The notes: generated by a model not told the origin, from the letters alone. 64,000 nt of DNA from a bacterium (GCA_016708315.1 JADJGC010000002.1:515375-579374); one strand, 5' to 3'; shown: positions 17,901-27,687, counted from the first letter of the stretch. Numbers and translations are program-made.

Positions 17901-20900
17901 CGCTGTACGCAGAACCGTTCCATGCCTGAATCCGGAACTGCTGTGACGTCATCCAACGCTGCTGATAGGTATTCCACGCCCAGTAAATTGCTATTCGTTC
18001 GACCGGACGTGCAGCGCCTAAATTCAATTCAACCCAATGCGGCTGAGTGGCGCTTTCGGCCGCCCAAGTCGATGCTTCACCACCGAATGGATTTAGATTG
18101 CCATCGGTCAAAGTGGTAGCGCTGTAACCGGGATAGGTACCGGATACTGTGGGAGCTATACCTTCGCCAATATTGTTTGTAGTAAGAAAAGTGAAGTCAC
18201 CACTAACTCCTTCGTTGCCGGCAGCATCCCTTGATCTTACGCGAAAATGGTATGTCGACATCGAATCGAGCCCGGAAATCAACTGCTCGTGGCTTGTGAC
18301 CAAAGTCGAGACAAGTGTTGTCGACGAACCATATGATGTTGTCGCGCCATAGTTGATCTGCGAGCTTGAAGGCTCGTCGGTAGTCCATGTGATTAACGCT
18401 GAGTTATGAGTGATGTTCGTTGCAACCACATCCGTTATGGAAGGTGCTGTGACGTCAACAGCGACTGGACTGAAAGTTCGGGCAGTAGTCCAACTTCCCC
18501 ATCCGCAGACGTTCTGTGCACGTACGCGCCAGTAATACACAGTACCGCCAGTCAATCCCGAAGCAGAGACAGTTGACGAAGCAGGTTGCTGATCGATCAC
18601 AGTACTGGCAAAGCTTGAATTGTCATCGACCTGGACCTGATAAGCAATTGCTCCGGCGATGTCACTCCAATCGAGCGCCACCGGTTGAGCAAGGCCCGTT
18701 GCACCGTTGGCCGGTGAAACATAGTTAGGAGCAACCGGAAGATTACAAGCTGTCGAGAAGAATCTCGATGCGCTCCAACTTCCGTACCCGCAGCTGTTTT
18801 GCGCCCTAACTCGCCAATAGAACGTCGCACCGTCAGCCAAACCGGTGACAGCGTAGGCCGAAGCAGCAACCGATTGGTCAAGTGTGACACTTGAGAAGTC
18901 CGAGTTGTTGTCGATCTGAATTTGATAGCTGGTAGAAGTCACAACATCATCCCAATCCAAGGTTATTGGCTGGGTGAGATTTGTGGCACCATTTGCCGGT
19001 GTCGCTAGGGTCGGAGTACCTGGTGTTACACAGACGATCGAAAAAGTCCGTCCAGTTGTCCAAGGCCCCCAACCGCAATTATTCTGCGCTCTGACTCGCC
19101 AGTTAAATGCCAATCCAGTCAAACTGAGGACCGAATAACCGGACGAAGTGGAGTACTGGTCTACTTCCGGACTTGAGAAGTCGGCATTGTTATCGACTTG
19201 AACTTCATAATTGATTGCGCCGGACAAATCTGCCCAATCAAGGGAGACTGGGAGGGAAAGACCGGTAGCGCCATTAGCCGGTGTAGATAATGTCACAACT
19301 CCCGGGACAATACACCCATCATCAGGTGGCTGTACAGCTCCATACTTGGTCCAGTTTCGTCCACCGTAGTTACGACTCATTGACCCTGTCGATGAAGTCT
19401 CGAACGTTGTTGTGTTAAGGCCTGGGTTGGAGTAACTGCCACGTGCATCTCGCCCTGCTGCCTGCCAGGTCGCCCAACTCTGACTGCTCCCTCCCCAGAG
19501 AGCCGAGAATGAGCCTGACGGTTCGTAAATCTGATTCGAATCAATGGAAATTGTCAAACCAGACACATTGTCGCGAAAATCATAATGGTACGAGAATCCA
19601 TATGGTCCGGGCTGCAGATCATAGATTACGTTGTACTTGAATGTTCCGGTATTTGCGGCATATGGTGTTTGCACTTGCAAACCCGCATTGCAATTGTAAA
19701 AGGTGTTGTTTACGAAGATGTGATTTCCGCGGTCGTCATTGCCACTTGAGCTGTTGCCGACAAGAATTCCCGCATCTTGGCATCCGACGAATATTGATCC
19801 GTAAACTGAACAAGCATAGGCATTCGTGTACAGATTAATGCCTTCTCCACCAATATCATCGAATTTGCTAAATCGCACCGTAAGGCGCTCTACAATTCTC
19901 TTGGTGCCGGAAGCGTACGAGTTTTTGACTTCGATGCCGTCTCCAGGTAAGTTATGAAACACGCAGCTATCGAATGTCGTTTCAGTGATATCATATCCGA
20001 TAAATCCCGAACCACGGTGGGCAATGGTGCCTTCACCTTCGGGAGCAATCGCTACTCCAATCGAGCAACTACTGAATACGTTGAAGCGATTATATCCGGC
20101 ATCCCAGTTGCCCGTTGAATCGTGTACATCCCCGTGTTGATTTGACATGATCACTGCGGGATTACAAGTCTGGCAGTAAGAAGTTCGCGAAAGCTTACAG
20201 TAGCGAAAGATGGCAGAATCGGAGCCATCAAGAAACATTACTGCAGCGCGCTTTCCCATTCTAATATCGAGTCCGCCAAAGTAGATATTGTCTTGTGCAG
20301 TGTTATCAAACTTTACGGGTGACTTGCATGCTACTTGAATCTCAACCGTGTTCGGATTGACATTACCGAAGCATTGGACGTACACTCGATTCGACGCCAA
20401 GTCGTGATAAAACTCACCCGGTGCATTGACTCCCGATATGGACAACTGCGGTTCGAGTAGCGTGCCATTTTGTGCCCCAACATACGCCTGACCACCTGCG
20501 CCGTCCTCGGTATCGCAGCCAGTGCCAGTCCATGTTGCGCGATAGACATTTCCAGAATAGACCGACCAGCTCGCCTTTGGAATTGAGTCTGCGCCGTTAA
20601 TTTGCGCCAATCCAGAGAAGTTATTCGAACCGTTTGCAACATAGGCTGAATCCAAATAATAGGTCATGTTCGGGCGTGTGCTGCCAGATGGCGGAACAAT
20701 CTGAGAGTTTAGATAGACTCCTCGACCAATGAGAATTGTGTCGCCAGCGGCATCCGCGGCCACAGCCGCACTGATTGAAGTCGCTGCTTTGGCCCAGGTG
20801 TCGTAAGGCGCAGTATTCGAACCTGCCTTACTCACATAGATCGTCTTGGCAAGGGCGCTCGCTGACAACAAGCACACACATACCATAAGTAGGACAAACT

Positions 20901-20910
20901 TCATTTTCAT
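14959..20910 (-). CDS. Giant secreted beta-helix / Fn3-repeat / FlgD-tail protein
   Basis: 1,983 residues. Signal peptide ~1-21. Residues ~22-530: right-handed parallel beta-helix, starting 'TIYVSKAGS' with repeated Asn/Gly-rich turns, as in polysaccharide lyases and adhesins. ~535-820: three 'TPANGATGL' Fn3-like repeats. ~820-910: another Fn3 (SALITWTTDEPSSSQI). ~910-1055: discoidin/F5-8C-like domain (HWVELNLGAARPVERIAIY). ~1055-1805: about eight Fn3-like repeats of ~105 residues with 'TTYYWRARAYDGSLYSSY'. ~1905-1983: FlgD-like/type IX-like tail (PNPFAYSQDG...GKLIVQR). Likely a secreted, surface-bound glycan-binding or glycan-cleaving protein. ATG 20908-20910 is chosen because TGAGGA lies just upstream, rather than ATG 20923-20925. 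Confidence 0.85.
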   Translation of the reverse strand: MKMKFVLLMVCVCLLSASALAKTIYVSKAGSNTAPYDTWAKAATSISAAVAADAAGDTILIGRGVYLNSQIVPPSGSTRPNMTYYLDSAYVANGSNNFSGLAQINGADSIPKASWSVYSGNVYRATWTGTGCDTEDGAGGQAYVGAQNGTLLEPQLSISGVNAPGEFYHDLASNRVYVQCFGNVNPNTVEIQVACKSPVKFDNTAQDNIYFGGLDIRMGKRAAVMFLDGSDSAIFRYCKLSRTSYCQTCNPAVIMSNQHGDVHDSTGNWDAGYNRFNVFSSCSIGVAIAPEGEGTIAHRGSGFIGYDITETTFDSCVFHNLPGDGIEVKNSYASGTKRIVERLTVRFSKFDDIGGEGINLYTNAYACSVYGSIFVGCQDAGILVGNSSSGNDDRGNHIFVNNTFYNCNAGLQVQTPYAANTGTFKYNVIYDLQPGPYGFSYHYDFRDNVSGLTISIDSNQIYEPSGSFSALWGGSSQSWATWQAAGRDARGSYSNPGLNTTTFETSSTGSMSRNYGGRNWTKYGAVQPPDDGCIVPGVVTLSTPANGATGLSLPVSLDWADLSGAINYEVQVDNNADFSSPEVDQYSTSSGYSVLSLTGLAFNWRVRAQNNCGWGPWTTGRTFSIVCVTPGTPTLATPANGATNLTQPITLDWDDVVTSTSYQIQIDNNSDFSSVTLDQSVAASAYAVTGLADGATFYWRVRAQNSCGYGSWSASRFFSTACNLPVAPNYVSPANGATGLAQPVALDWSDIAGAIAYQVQVDDNSSFASTVIDQQPASSTVSASGLTGGTVYYWRVRAQNVCGWGSWTTARTFSPVAVDVTAPSITDVVATNITHNSALITWTTDEPSSSQINYGATTSYGSSTTLVSTLVTSHEQLISGLDSMSTYHFRVRSRDAAGNEGVSGDFTFLTTNNIGEGIAPTVSGTYPGYSATTLTDGNLNPFGGEASTWAAESATQPHWVELNLGAARPVERIAIYWAWNTYQQRWMTSQQFRIQAWNGSAYSDVSTISSATVDSCTFVDITPTTTSRIRYYQAVNQGPSTYPTVVWLSEFDIFGMPNLAPSLPTLSSPANAAQLATLTPALVLNNATDPEGSTVSYDFQVSTSAAFATIAAQATGVTQGGGGTTSWTVSSNLTNGTTYYWRVRSYDGSLYSSYSASRSFAISVNTAPTVPTLASPIGGSQVGSTTPTLTLNNSTDAEGNAIFYDFQVSTSAAFGTIAAQTTGVTQGTGGVTSWVVGTDLNNGTTYYWRARAYDGSLYSSYSSNGSFVIGVNSAPTVPNLSSPVAAGQVSTLTPTLTLTNSTDAEGNTIVYDFQVSTSTTFGTIAAQATGVTQGGAGSTSWTVSPNLVNGTTYYWRARAYDGLLYSSYAAYRSFTVSANNAPAAPTLASPAAGASLATSTPLLSLNNATDPDGDSLTYQFQVATTSAFTTIVAQISDVAPGSGTTSWQVSTNLSTGTTYYWRARAFDGSLASSYAAYRTFSIVANSAPTVPTLSSPSAGATLTIATPSLVVNNSTDANGDPITYSFQVATNTSFANIVAQVSGVVQGSSTTSWVVTPSLSSGTTYYWRARAYDGSLYSNYASYRSFSVNTNVAPGAPAPQLPLQNSRVIDMTPDLIAGNATDSNGDALTYQFYLYNGAATVLLAQSPMTTQGLNSTLWTTSITLAPKTAYSWRARAYDGQSWSPYSTTRNFRTNRIPYSPVPSAPIDGDTVIGSMHEYIVMNATDPDDEPLTYDFEVYSDSLLTILIETVNGVMPGPGQTSVIQNAELTPNQFYWWRARANDSTHSSNWCEAEKFYQMQITLDVAEAPSIVSPANGATVEYVQPSLIISWSGAADSSTLCLFELSTSNTFDDLLLAGNVTSGGNTAIWTPDIVLSEGVYYWRAKHGESDYSVTASFSIVAPIFVSPNPFAYSQDGVVVHNLPAGSKFEVYTASGDQVAEIENLAGDFLWDVRNSAGEKLGSGVFLWYVRLVDKTITGKLIVQR
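15500..17740. repeat. Tandem ~315-330-bp repeats encoding Fn3-like domains
   Basis: About eight successive units inside the giant gene, starting near 17735, 17415, 17100, 16770, 16455, 16140, 15825 and 15500. The five between 16140 and 17740 are close at DNA level, each carrying a version of the stretch encoding YYWRARAYDGSLYS. The outer units are more diverged. This is a substrate for unequal recombination and copy-number change. Confidence 0.8.
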
Positions 20911-21408
20911 TTTATTCCTCAACATGCCTCTGGGGATGTTTCGCTCCTAAATTGTTATATCGACTTTCAACACTCGTTTATAAAGCAATTGTCGTTCCGT
21001 GACTGGAGACAACCTATCGCCTCATAACCACTCGTTGCATAACATGTTACGACGCAGCAAATGTCGTCGCCAACCAAAACGTCGAAAGGTGTTGTGCAAT
21101 TTCTGAAATCTGTGCAGTAATTGAACCACGTAAATCCGAAACTGTTTGATGGTTTTCTGCCGTTTGTAACGACAACAACCTACTCTCAAACATCAACATT
21201 GCAGGCAAAACGGTCTGTTTAGTAACCATTCCAGTGCATACACCAGCCTGATTGGAACATAAATCTGATCAGTCTTACGGTTTTCTAATCTCACTTAACT
21301 TAACCACAACACAATCCGCCCAAACCAACCAAGCGGACAATCTACACACCCCCGGCCATAATACTCATCGTTGCGAATATGATCTCCTCAACGCGCTGCG
21401 CAAGGTTA
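20911..21408. other. Intergenic region, nothing coding seen
   Basis: Nearly 500 bp between the giant gene (start 20910) and the flippase stop (21409). It has the ribosome site of the giant gene (TCCTC on the + strand at 20916-20920), a 10-bp palindrome TAACATGTTA (21040-21049), and A/C-rich low-complexity sequence towards 21300. I see no convincing promoter, RNA gene or sigma-54 site; a TGGCG/TTTGC pair near 21060 has the wrong spacing. Confidence 0.4.
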
Positions 21409-22899
21409 TCAATGTCTAGAGTTTCGCAAGAGAAGCCGCTTGGATGTTCCCACAACAAGGCGAGACAGCTCGGTCATTTTTTGCAATTCATCTTCGCTGT
21501 AGAATCGCCAAAAGTACAGAATTATTGGGAAGGACAATGCTATTGCCATCTTGACAATCAGAGAGAAAGCAAGGTTCGGAACATCGATCACGAGCGAAAC
21601 TGCATATAGGATCATTGCCACTACCGACATTTTTACAATTCGCCCGACTTCGTAGTTCACGACGTACAAACGTTGTGATTTTACATGAGTGTAGATGGTC
21701 AAGAATGTGAAGGCCACAACAGTGGACACAGCAGCCCCCCAAATACCAACAATTGGTATTAAAAGCAAGTTGCATGCGGTGTTAATCGCTGCCGCCGTGA
21801 GTGTCGCCAATGCCAGGTACTTTGTCTTGTTTTCAAGGTGTAACCCAAACTGAACGTATACGTATATTCCGTTCAGAATGTAGGAAACGAGTAGTAACGG
21901 TACATATTTATGGGCTTCGGCATAGCTTGGATCTGCGGCAACAGAAATCACATCTTTAATGGTCACGGCAATTCCAAGCGACACTAAGATTTCGATAAAA
22001 ACAAAATATGTGAAGATCGTGGCGAAAATTGATTTGGCGTTGGCTTCCTTTACCAAATCAAATCGTTTAGGTCCCCAAATCATCAGAAACGGCGACATGA
22101 CCAACATGTTTGGCATCATTCCAAATTTGTAAGCTAACGCGTAAATCCCAACCTCCGACAGCGACATCATTCGCTGCAAGATGAACCTGTCGCCAAAGTT
22201 TAGAATGAACATTCCCAGCGTTCCCCAAACCAATGGAACACCGAACTTTAAGAGCTCGCGGGCCATTTTGAATGAGAACGTAAACTTGACCCGACGGAGA
22301 ATGTAAATTGCGAATCCGATTGCCGAAACGCTCGCAGTGATTAGCCCGCTAAACAGAAGCCCCATTACACCAAGTCCCAATCCAACGATAAAATAAACGT
22401 TCAAGCCAAGGCTAAGAAGAGTCTTGGTGAACGAAATCGACACGAAGAGCACAGATTTCTCTTCCATTCGCAGCAGCGCCTTGGGCACTTCCTGGGCCAA
22501 CTGGATGACGAAAGTAATGAATACAATGTTGATTAGTCTGGAAAAGCTCTCAGAGTCGAACACAAGTGTGGAAATTTCGTCTGAAAACAGAAGCAATAAC
22601 GCAAGGATCGATACCGAGATTATGCTGAGTGTGATCATTGCGACGCTTAGGACGTGCTGCTTCATCTCTGGATCGTCGTACTTGTAGTAGAATCTCATGA
22701 CAGCCTGCGTGATTCCCATTCCGAGAAACATGCCTGCGATATAGCTGGTTAGGTCCAGCAATTCGAGCGTACCGTAATCTGACGTTGAAAGATAGTGCGT
22801 ATAGAGGGGAATCATCAAGAAGCCGAGCGCACGGCTCAGCATGTCGGCAACACCGTAAATTGCAGAGTGCTTTGCGAGATTCTTGATTATGTGAAACAC
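21409..22899 (-). CDS. wzx: Polysaccharide flippase (Wzx/MATE-like)
   Basis: 496 residues with about 12-14 predicted membrane helices across the whole length and the polysaccharide-exporter (PST) pattern, e.g. N-terminal 'YGVADMLSRALGFLMIPLYT'. It would flip lipid-linked oligosaccharide repeat units across the inner membrane. It starts at GTG 22899, one nt after the stop of the upstream glycosyltransferase, with AGAGG inside that stop region, so the two are translationally coupled. Confidence 0.85.
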   Translation of the reverse strand: MFHIIKNLAKHSAIYGVADMLSRALGFLMIPLYTHYLSTSDYGTLELLDLTSYIAGMFLGMGITQAVMRFYYKYDDPEMKQHVLSVAMITLSIISVSILALLLLFSDEISTLVFDSESFSRLINIVFITFVIQLAQEVPKALLRMEEKSVLFVSISFTKTLLSLGLNVYFIVGLGLGVMGLLFSGLITASVSAIGFAIYILRRVKFTFSFKMARELLKFGVPLVWGTLGMFILNFGDRFILQRMMSLSEVGIYALAYKFGMMPNMLVMSPFLMIWGPKRFDLVKEANAKSIFATIFTYFVFIEILVSLGIAVTIKDVISVAADPSYAEAHKYVPLLLVSYILNGIYVYVQFGLHLENKTKYLALATLTAAAINTACNLLLIPIVGIWGAAVSTVVAFTFLTIYTHVKSQRLYVVNYEVGRIVKMSVVAMILYAVSLVIDVPNLAFSLIVKMAIALSFPIILYFWRFYSEDELQKMTELSRLVVGTSKRLLLRNSRH

Positions 22900-22900
22900 T

Positions 22901-24307
22901 TTACCTCTTGATCAAAGAATCCATAAGGCCAGCGAGTCTGCCCGTCTGGAGTTTTCGATCGAATTGTCGAACGAATTCCCAGTTCGGATTTGCGACCAGT
23001 TCTCCAGCCATTTTCCGGCGATGAAATTCAAGAATAACATGCTCTATCTTCTTGATATCATCATGCGGCACAAATGTCAACGTTCCGCCCGCTGATAGAA
23101 TTCGCGACGATTCACCCTCCCATCCGATCATCAGAATCGGGCGTGCCGAGCGCATGTACTCGAATGTACGACCTGCGATTACGCGGTCGCGCATTACTTC
23201 GCTGCCGCTTGGCACCAACAGCAGCAAAACATCAGCCTGAGTCATCATAGCAACCGCTTCCTTGTGAGGGCGGAATCCAAGAACTGAGACATTTTTGTCG
23301 AATGGCGGCACCGAGAGTCTCTCCCGCCACATTTCCACGGATTCGCTGACAAAGGTAAGTTTGATTTCAGAGCCAATACCTTCTGCAGCAATCAGATTTT
23401 CTAGCGCAATCAGCAAGTTCTCGATAGCAGAGTCAGTATAGATTTCCCCGATACTGAAGATGTGCAGACACTTGGCCGTTTGATCTTGGCTGACTGGTTG
23501 AATTGTTGCGAAGTCTGCCTCATCATACCCGTTGGTAATGACATGATGCTTGCCGGCATCGATAGTTGGGAACGATTCTTTCACGAGCTGCGCCCGTCCA
23601 TTCCCAGTGTGGATAATTGCGCCTGCCCGCGAAAGCGTCCTTCGTTCGAGCCAGCGTTCATAACGGAAACGCGATTTCGACACTCTTGGTGCCCACAAGG
23701 CAGTAGTTTCAAGATTGCGGCGATTGTCATGAGTTGTCCAAGGATCGCGAAAATCTACAACAAGCTTCTTGCGAGTCAAAAATGAGAGAATGAGGGCAAT
23801 TACATGACCGCTCTCCGGCGGCGACGTCGAGAGTATGACGTCGATTTTCTCTCGCCAGATAATCCAAAGACCTTTAACAATCGCAAACGGAATCCAGCCT
23901 ACTTTCCCGTCTGGGGTGTTCACGAAGTTATGAATGACATTTCGCAGCGGAGTCAGAACAAATCGCTTGAGTGGAGATTGGCGGACAGGGGTTGCAGGCG
24001 AGTTAGAATCGCCGCTTACGCGGGGCTTAGCTGGCTGAGCTTGATACTGTCGCCGTCCGTAAATTTTCTCGAAGACCCAGTCCTCAATGCGAACAAACTC
24101 AAATGAATATGCTTTGTATATCTTAGTATTTTCAGGCAATTCTTTGAGAAGGCTGTCATCAATGATTTTGGTGTCAGGATTCTTAACGGAGAGAATAACT
24201 GGCCGCCACCCGAAATCAGGAAGATATTTCGAGAATTTCACTGGGCGATATATCCCAGCGCTTCTAGCTGGCGGGAAGTGATAAGCTATTATCAGAACAC
24301 TCTTCAT
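22901..24307 (-). CDS. Glycosyltransferase, GT4-like (GT-B fold)
   Basis: 468 residues. The N-terminal Rossmann half begins 'MKSVLIIAYHFPPARSAGI', typical of GT4-like enzymes. A C-terminal donor-binding half contains 'FSIGEIYTDSAIENLL' and 'YMRSARPILMIG', the E-x7-E-like region. It probably adds a sugar to the EPS repeat unit at the cytoplasmic membrane face. AGGAAT precedes the ATG. Directly upstream of, and coupled to, the flippase. Confidence 0.8.
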   Translation of the reverse strand: MKSVLIIAYHFPPARSAGIYRPVKFSKYLPDFGWRPVILSVKNPDTKIIDDSLLKELPENTKIYKAYSFEFVRIEDWVFEKIYGRRQYQAQPAKPRVSGDSNSPATPVRQSPLKRFVLTPLRNVIHNFVNTPDGKVGWIPFAIVKGLWIIWREKIDVILSTSPPESGHVIALILSFLTRKKLVVDFRDPWTTHDNRRNLETTALWAPRVSKSRFRYERWLERRTLSRAGAIIHTGNGRAQLVKESFPTIDAGKHHVITNGYDEADFATIQPVSQDQTAKCLHIFSIGEIYTDSAIENLLIALENLIAAEGIGSEIKLTFVSESVEMWRERLSVPPFDKNVSVLGFRPHKEAVAMMTQADVLLLLVPSGSEVMRDRVIAGRTFEYMRSARPILMIGWEGESSRILSAGGTLTFVPHDDIKKIEHVILEFHRRKMAGELVANPNWEFVRQFDRKLQTGRLAGLMDSLIKR

Positions 24308-24345
24308 TATTCCTGTCCTTGTTCAATCGGTGCATTCATACTGAA

Positions 24346-26538
24346 CTAATCGGCATTGTCAACTGATTGGTACATTGAACCGTCTTTCTTCTCACAAGTG
24401 TAACGATTTTTGCCAATTTCAAGGTACGTTCCTTGTAGAAAGCCAATTCTGCTTAATGTCTGATTGTTGCGACAGATTGCCGAATAGTACGCATCGGTCG
24501 ACAAATCGCCTGACTGCAATGATTGTTCGCCTAAACGAAGATAGGCATCTACTTCAGCTGTTGGTGAACGATAGATCAGCGCAAAATTCGGTGTAACCGC
24601 GGAATTTGCAATTCTGATGGGATTTAACTCAATTGTTGCGCGTCGTTCGCCAGAGTGCTGCGTTTCAAGTGCAATTACAGTGATCAGGGTAGAACTAGCC
24701 TGCTCGGGCACACTAATCCTAAGTGATTTGGACGGTATCTTAGTGTTGTATTCAGGAGAAATCCAGTCATCTTCCACCTTGAAATTGATGTTTGACCCGA
24801 ATGCTTCTTTTACAGCAAACGAATATCCGTAGTCACCAATAGACGAATGGATAAATCCGACGCCGTCCTTGATTTCAGCATCAAAGCCCTGCCCCAAATG
24901 AAGAGAAGCTGTCCAGTTCGCCGAAGCCTTTGCGACGATCTTGTCTACGATAACCAAGAAATATGGGGCATGGCAGAGAAACTCGCGAGTGTGCGAATAG
25001 TCGCCAGCAGATTCCAGGACGCCTCGACAACTCAACAGCGGGCCTTTGTGCGAAGGTTCTTCTGCGGTCACCCTTGACATTAAGTTAGGCGAATCGTCAT
25101 ACCCTGCTTGATTCTCCCCGTTCCGAGAGACTGTGTTGTGGCGAAGAGTATGCCGGAAATACCGATGCCAGTTCTGTCTATTGAGTTCTCGAAATCGTGG
25201 ACGCAGTGTCGAATAGAGTTTCTTGAACTCTTTCCGCAGTTTTATCCGCCATGGAAGGAAATTGAGCTCCGACATGAAGATCGGTGCATAGGTAAATCGT
25301 CCAGGATCAACCAGCACATTAGCTCTTTCGGTGTGAAATATGAACTGCAGATCATCAGCATGCGAATGACCTTCTCGTCCGCGTGCAGGCTTCCCCGAGC
25401 AATCCAGTAACAAGTACCCGGTTCCTTCTCTTTCGGTTTGCCAACGCAAGACTGTCCATCCGGTTTCCTGTAACCGGTCGAAAGTAAGAATGCCGGGAGG
25501 AACCGGCGATTTTGCCGAAGTAAATTTTCCAGTAGATTCAGGTCCAAGCACCGCCTTAGCATAATTTAAGACATAGTCAACGTCAAAGGAGTCAGAATCG
25601 CCAATCGGAGGAAGCTGGCCTTGTGGATCCATGATCTTTGCAAGAACCTCGGTCATCTTAAAGACTATTTCTACGAGCTCCGTCGAAGGTTGCTTGCTAT
25701 TTGCTTTCTGTGCGAGAAGAAGATCGAGAATGGTCAAGATGCACTGGCCATGATACATCGGCACTTGTTCAATCAGAGAGCCGTCAGCGAGTATTTCAGA
25801 TTCAATTATCTCATTTAATCGCTCTGAAGCACGTTTCTTCCAAGTGGTCGTATTGAGCACGTTTTCCAAATAGATGGAAGTAGTCAGAAGAGACGTCGTG
25901 ATAAAGAATTCCCAGTTCCCTACACGAGTTCCGAGTTTTGCTTCGAGCAGGCACGCTTCCATAGTCATCAGTGACAAAATGGCGTAGTGGTCGCATTCCA
26001 ACAAGTCCTCGTCGCGGCGAATCAGATCGTACGATTTCGCAAGGTTCATCAGCCTAATTGCTGAATCTAATCGATTTCCCCAAAGCGGACTTGACTTCAC
26101 GCGAGCGCGAAAGAACTCCTGCAAGTGACGCCTATAAATCTGAAGGAACCTGGCATCGTTGGTCAGTTTGCAGCTTGCAGCAAGATCAACCATGTGCGTG
26201 AAGCGCACTAAGGCGTGCGACCACTCTTCATCGCCATTTGGTGCAGCCTCCCAAATGATTCGCTTTCCGATCTTCTCCGGACGTGGGGTTTTTTCCATAT
26301 GCCAAGGCTGCCAGTATTGAACTTTGTCTTCCTCCAACAGGCGCGCCATGTTTACTAAGCATTCGGGTACGGGAAACCGAGCACGAAACTCACTTGAATT
26401 GACGTCGGAATTCGGCCAGAAGCGACCTACACCGGATCTGAAAACGGCGACTACTTCAGAGTCCGACAAATCTCCCGCCATCAGCAGTTGCTTGCGTACC
26501 AGTTCAATTGCTAAGGAATTTGGTGCACGATTACCCAT
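24346..26538 (-). CDS. Heparinase II/III-like polysaccharide lyase
   Basis: 730 residues with an alpha/alpha-toroid N-terminal half (~50-330) and a C-terminal beta-sandwich with the heparinase II/III motif 'GREGHSHADDLQFIFHT' (~385-400; His residues presumed catalytic), then 'VDPGRFTY'. Such proteins are common in exosortase EPS loci and are thought to trim or degrade the polymer. I see no clear signal peptide at this start, which is odd for a periplasmic enzyme. Confidence 0.8.
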   Translation of the reverse strand: MGNRAPNSLAIELVRKQLLMAGDLSDSEVVAVFRSGVGRFWPNSDVNSSEFRARFPVPECLVNMARLLEEDKVQYWQPWHMEKTPRPEKIGKRIIWEAAPNGDEEWSHALVRFTHMVDLAASCKLTNDARFLQIYRRHLQEFFRARVKSSPLWGNRLDSAIRLMNLAKSYDLIRRDEDLLECDHYAILSLMTMEACLLEAKLGTRVGNWEFFITTSLLTTSIYLENVLNTTTWKKRASERLNEIIESEILADGSLIEQVPMYHGQCILTILDLLLAQKANSKQPSTELVEIVFKMTEVLAKIMDPQGQLPPIGDSDSFDVDYVLNYAKAVLGPESTGKFTSAKSPVPPGILTFDRLQETGWTVLRWQTEREGTGYLLLDCSGKPARGREGHSHADDLQFIFHTERANVLVDPGRFTYAPIFMSELNFLPWRIKLRKEFKKLYSTLRPRFRELNRQNWHRYFRHTLRHNTVSRNGENQAGYDDSPNLMSRVTAEEPSHKGPLLSCRGVLESAGDYSHTREFLCHAPYFLVIVDKIVAKASANWTASLHLGQGFDAEIKDGVGFIHSSIGDYGYSFAVKEAFGSNINFKVEDDWISPEYNTKIPSKSLRISVPEQASSTLITVIALETQHSGERRATIELNPIRIANSAVTPNFALIYRSPTAEVDAYLRLGEQSLQSGDLSTDAYYSAICRNNQTLSRIGFLQGTYLEIGKNRYTCEKKDGSMYQSVDNAD

Positions 26539-26589
26539 ATGCTGTGTCCTGCTGTCGAGTTATCAGTGCGGATTGCGCATAGGCGGAGA

Positions 26590-27687
26590 TTAGCATTTCT
26601 TTATTATCTCGACGATTCGTTCTGCCGTATGACCATCCCACAACGCTGGGATGCTACTCTGCTTCTGACGACCGCCGAGAATGTCGTCGACGGTTGTGCG
26701 TATCTTGTCCGCGTCAACACCTGTCATCACATTGGTTCCGACAGTAACAGTAATTGGCCGTTCTGTATTTTCGCGCATGGTGATGCAGGGGATTTTTAGG
26801 AAGGTCGTCTCTTCCTGAATGCCGCCGGAATCCGTCATCACGAATTTTGAATCACTGGTGAGCCGGCAGAAGTCAATGTATCCGAGCGGTTCAGTGACGA
26901 TCAGATTGCACTCTTGTATTGCGGTCCCAAGGCCGAATCTCTCGAGGTTATTCTTGGTGCGCGGATGGCACGGAAAGACTACGGGGATTCTCTTGCCAAT
27001 CTCCGTGAGAATTTCCATTGCAGCCGTCAACGAATCCTTGGAATCGACATTCGACGGACGGTGCAGTGTCACAAGAGCGTATCCTTGAGCCGTTAGTCCC
27101 AGCCGCGACAATACATCGGATTTCGCAACAACAACACGGCTGGCAATAAGCGAGTCGATCATGATATTTCCCGAAAAGAACACTTTGTCCAGCGAAATGC
27201 CCTCTTTCTGGAGATTGTGCAAGCCTGACTCTTCTGTCACGAACAACAGGTCGGATAAATGGTCGGTAACTACACGGTTGACTTCTTCCGGCATTGTTCG
27301 GTCGAAACTGCGTAATCCTGATTCCACGTGCGCCAATCTAACACCAATTTTAGACGTAACCACAGCGGCTGCCAGAGTCGAGTTGACGTCTCCAAACACG
27401 ACCACTAGATCAGATTTGAAGCTCAAAATAGATTCTTCTAAACCCATCATGATCTTGGCTGTTTGCTGTGCCTGAGAACCTGAGCCTACACCGAGACTGA
27501 TATCCGGTGGCGACATTTTCAAGTCATTGAATAGCCATTGCGACAGATTCTCATCGTAGTGTTGCCCGGTATGAAGCAACAGCGTGTTAAACTCTTTGCT
27601 ATACTTCTTCAACTCTCGCACCAACGGCGCTGATTTCACGAAGTTTGGCCTTGTTCCGACAACAACGAGGACATTTTGCTTATTCAT
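26590..27687 (-). CDS. wecB: UDP-N-acetylglucosamine 2-epimerase (non-hydrolysing)
   Basis: 365 residues. It starts with the family signature 'VLVVVGTRPNFVKSAPLVREL', has 'HVESGLRSFDRTMPEE' (~120-135), 'LHRPSNVDS' (~208) and 'TDSGGIQEETTFL' (~287-299), the substrate-binding SGG-x-QEE motif. It interconverts UDP-GlcNAc and UDP-ManNAc, supplying ManNAc-type donors to the EPS. GGAAATG lies before the ATG. Neighbours are the lyase and a membrane acyltransferase. Confidence 0.9.
   Translation of the reverse strand: MNKQNVLVVVGTRPNFVKSAPLVRELKKYSKEFNTLLLHTGQHYDENLSQWLFNDLKMSPPDISLGVGSGSQAQQTAKIMMGLEESILSFKSDLVVVFGDVNSTLAAAVVTSKIGVRLAHVESGLRSFDRTMPEEVNRVVTDHLSDLLFVTEESGLHNLQKEGISLDKVFFSGNIMIDSLIASRVVVAKSDVLSRLGLTAQGYALVTLHRPSNVDSKDSLTAAMEILTEIGKRIPVVFPCHPRTKNNLERFGLGTAIQECNLIVTEPLGYIDFCRLTSDSKFVMTDSGGIQEETTFLKIPCITMRENTERPITVTVGTNVMTGVDADKIRTTVDDILGGRQKQSSIPALWDGHTAERIVEIIKKC

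Noticed and set aside
21055..21080. Second sigma-54-like site upstream of the giant gene
   Set aside because: TGGCG and TTTGC are present, but the GG-to-GC distance is one nt too long and the -24 element is imperfect.
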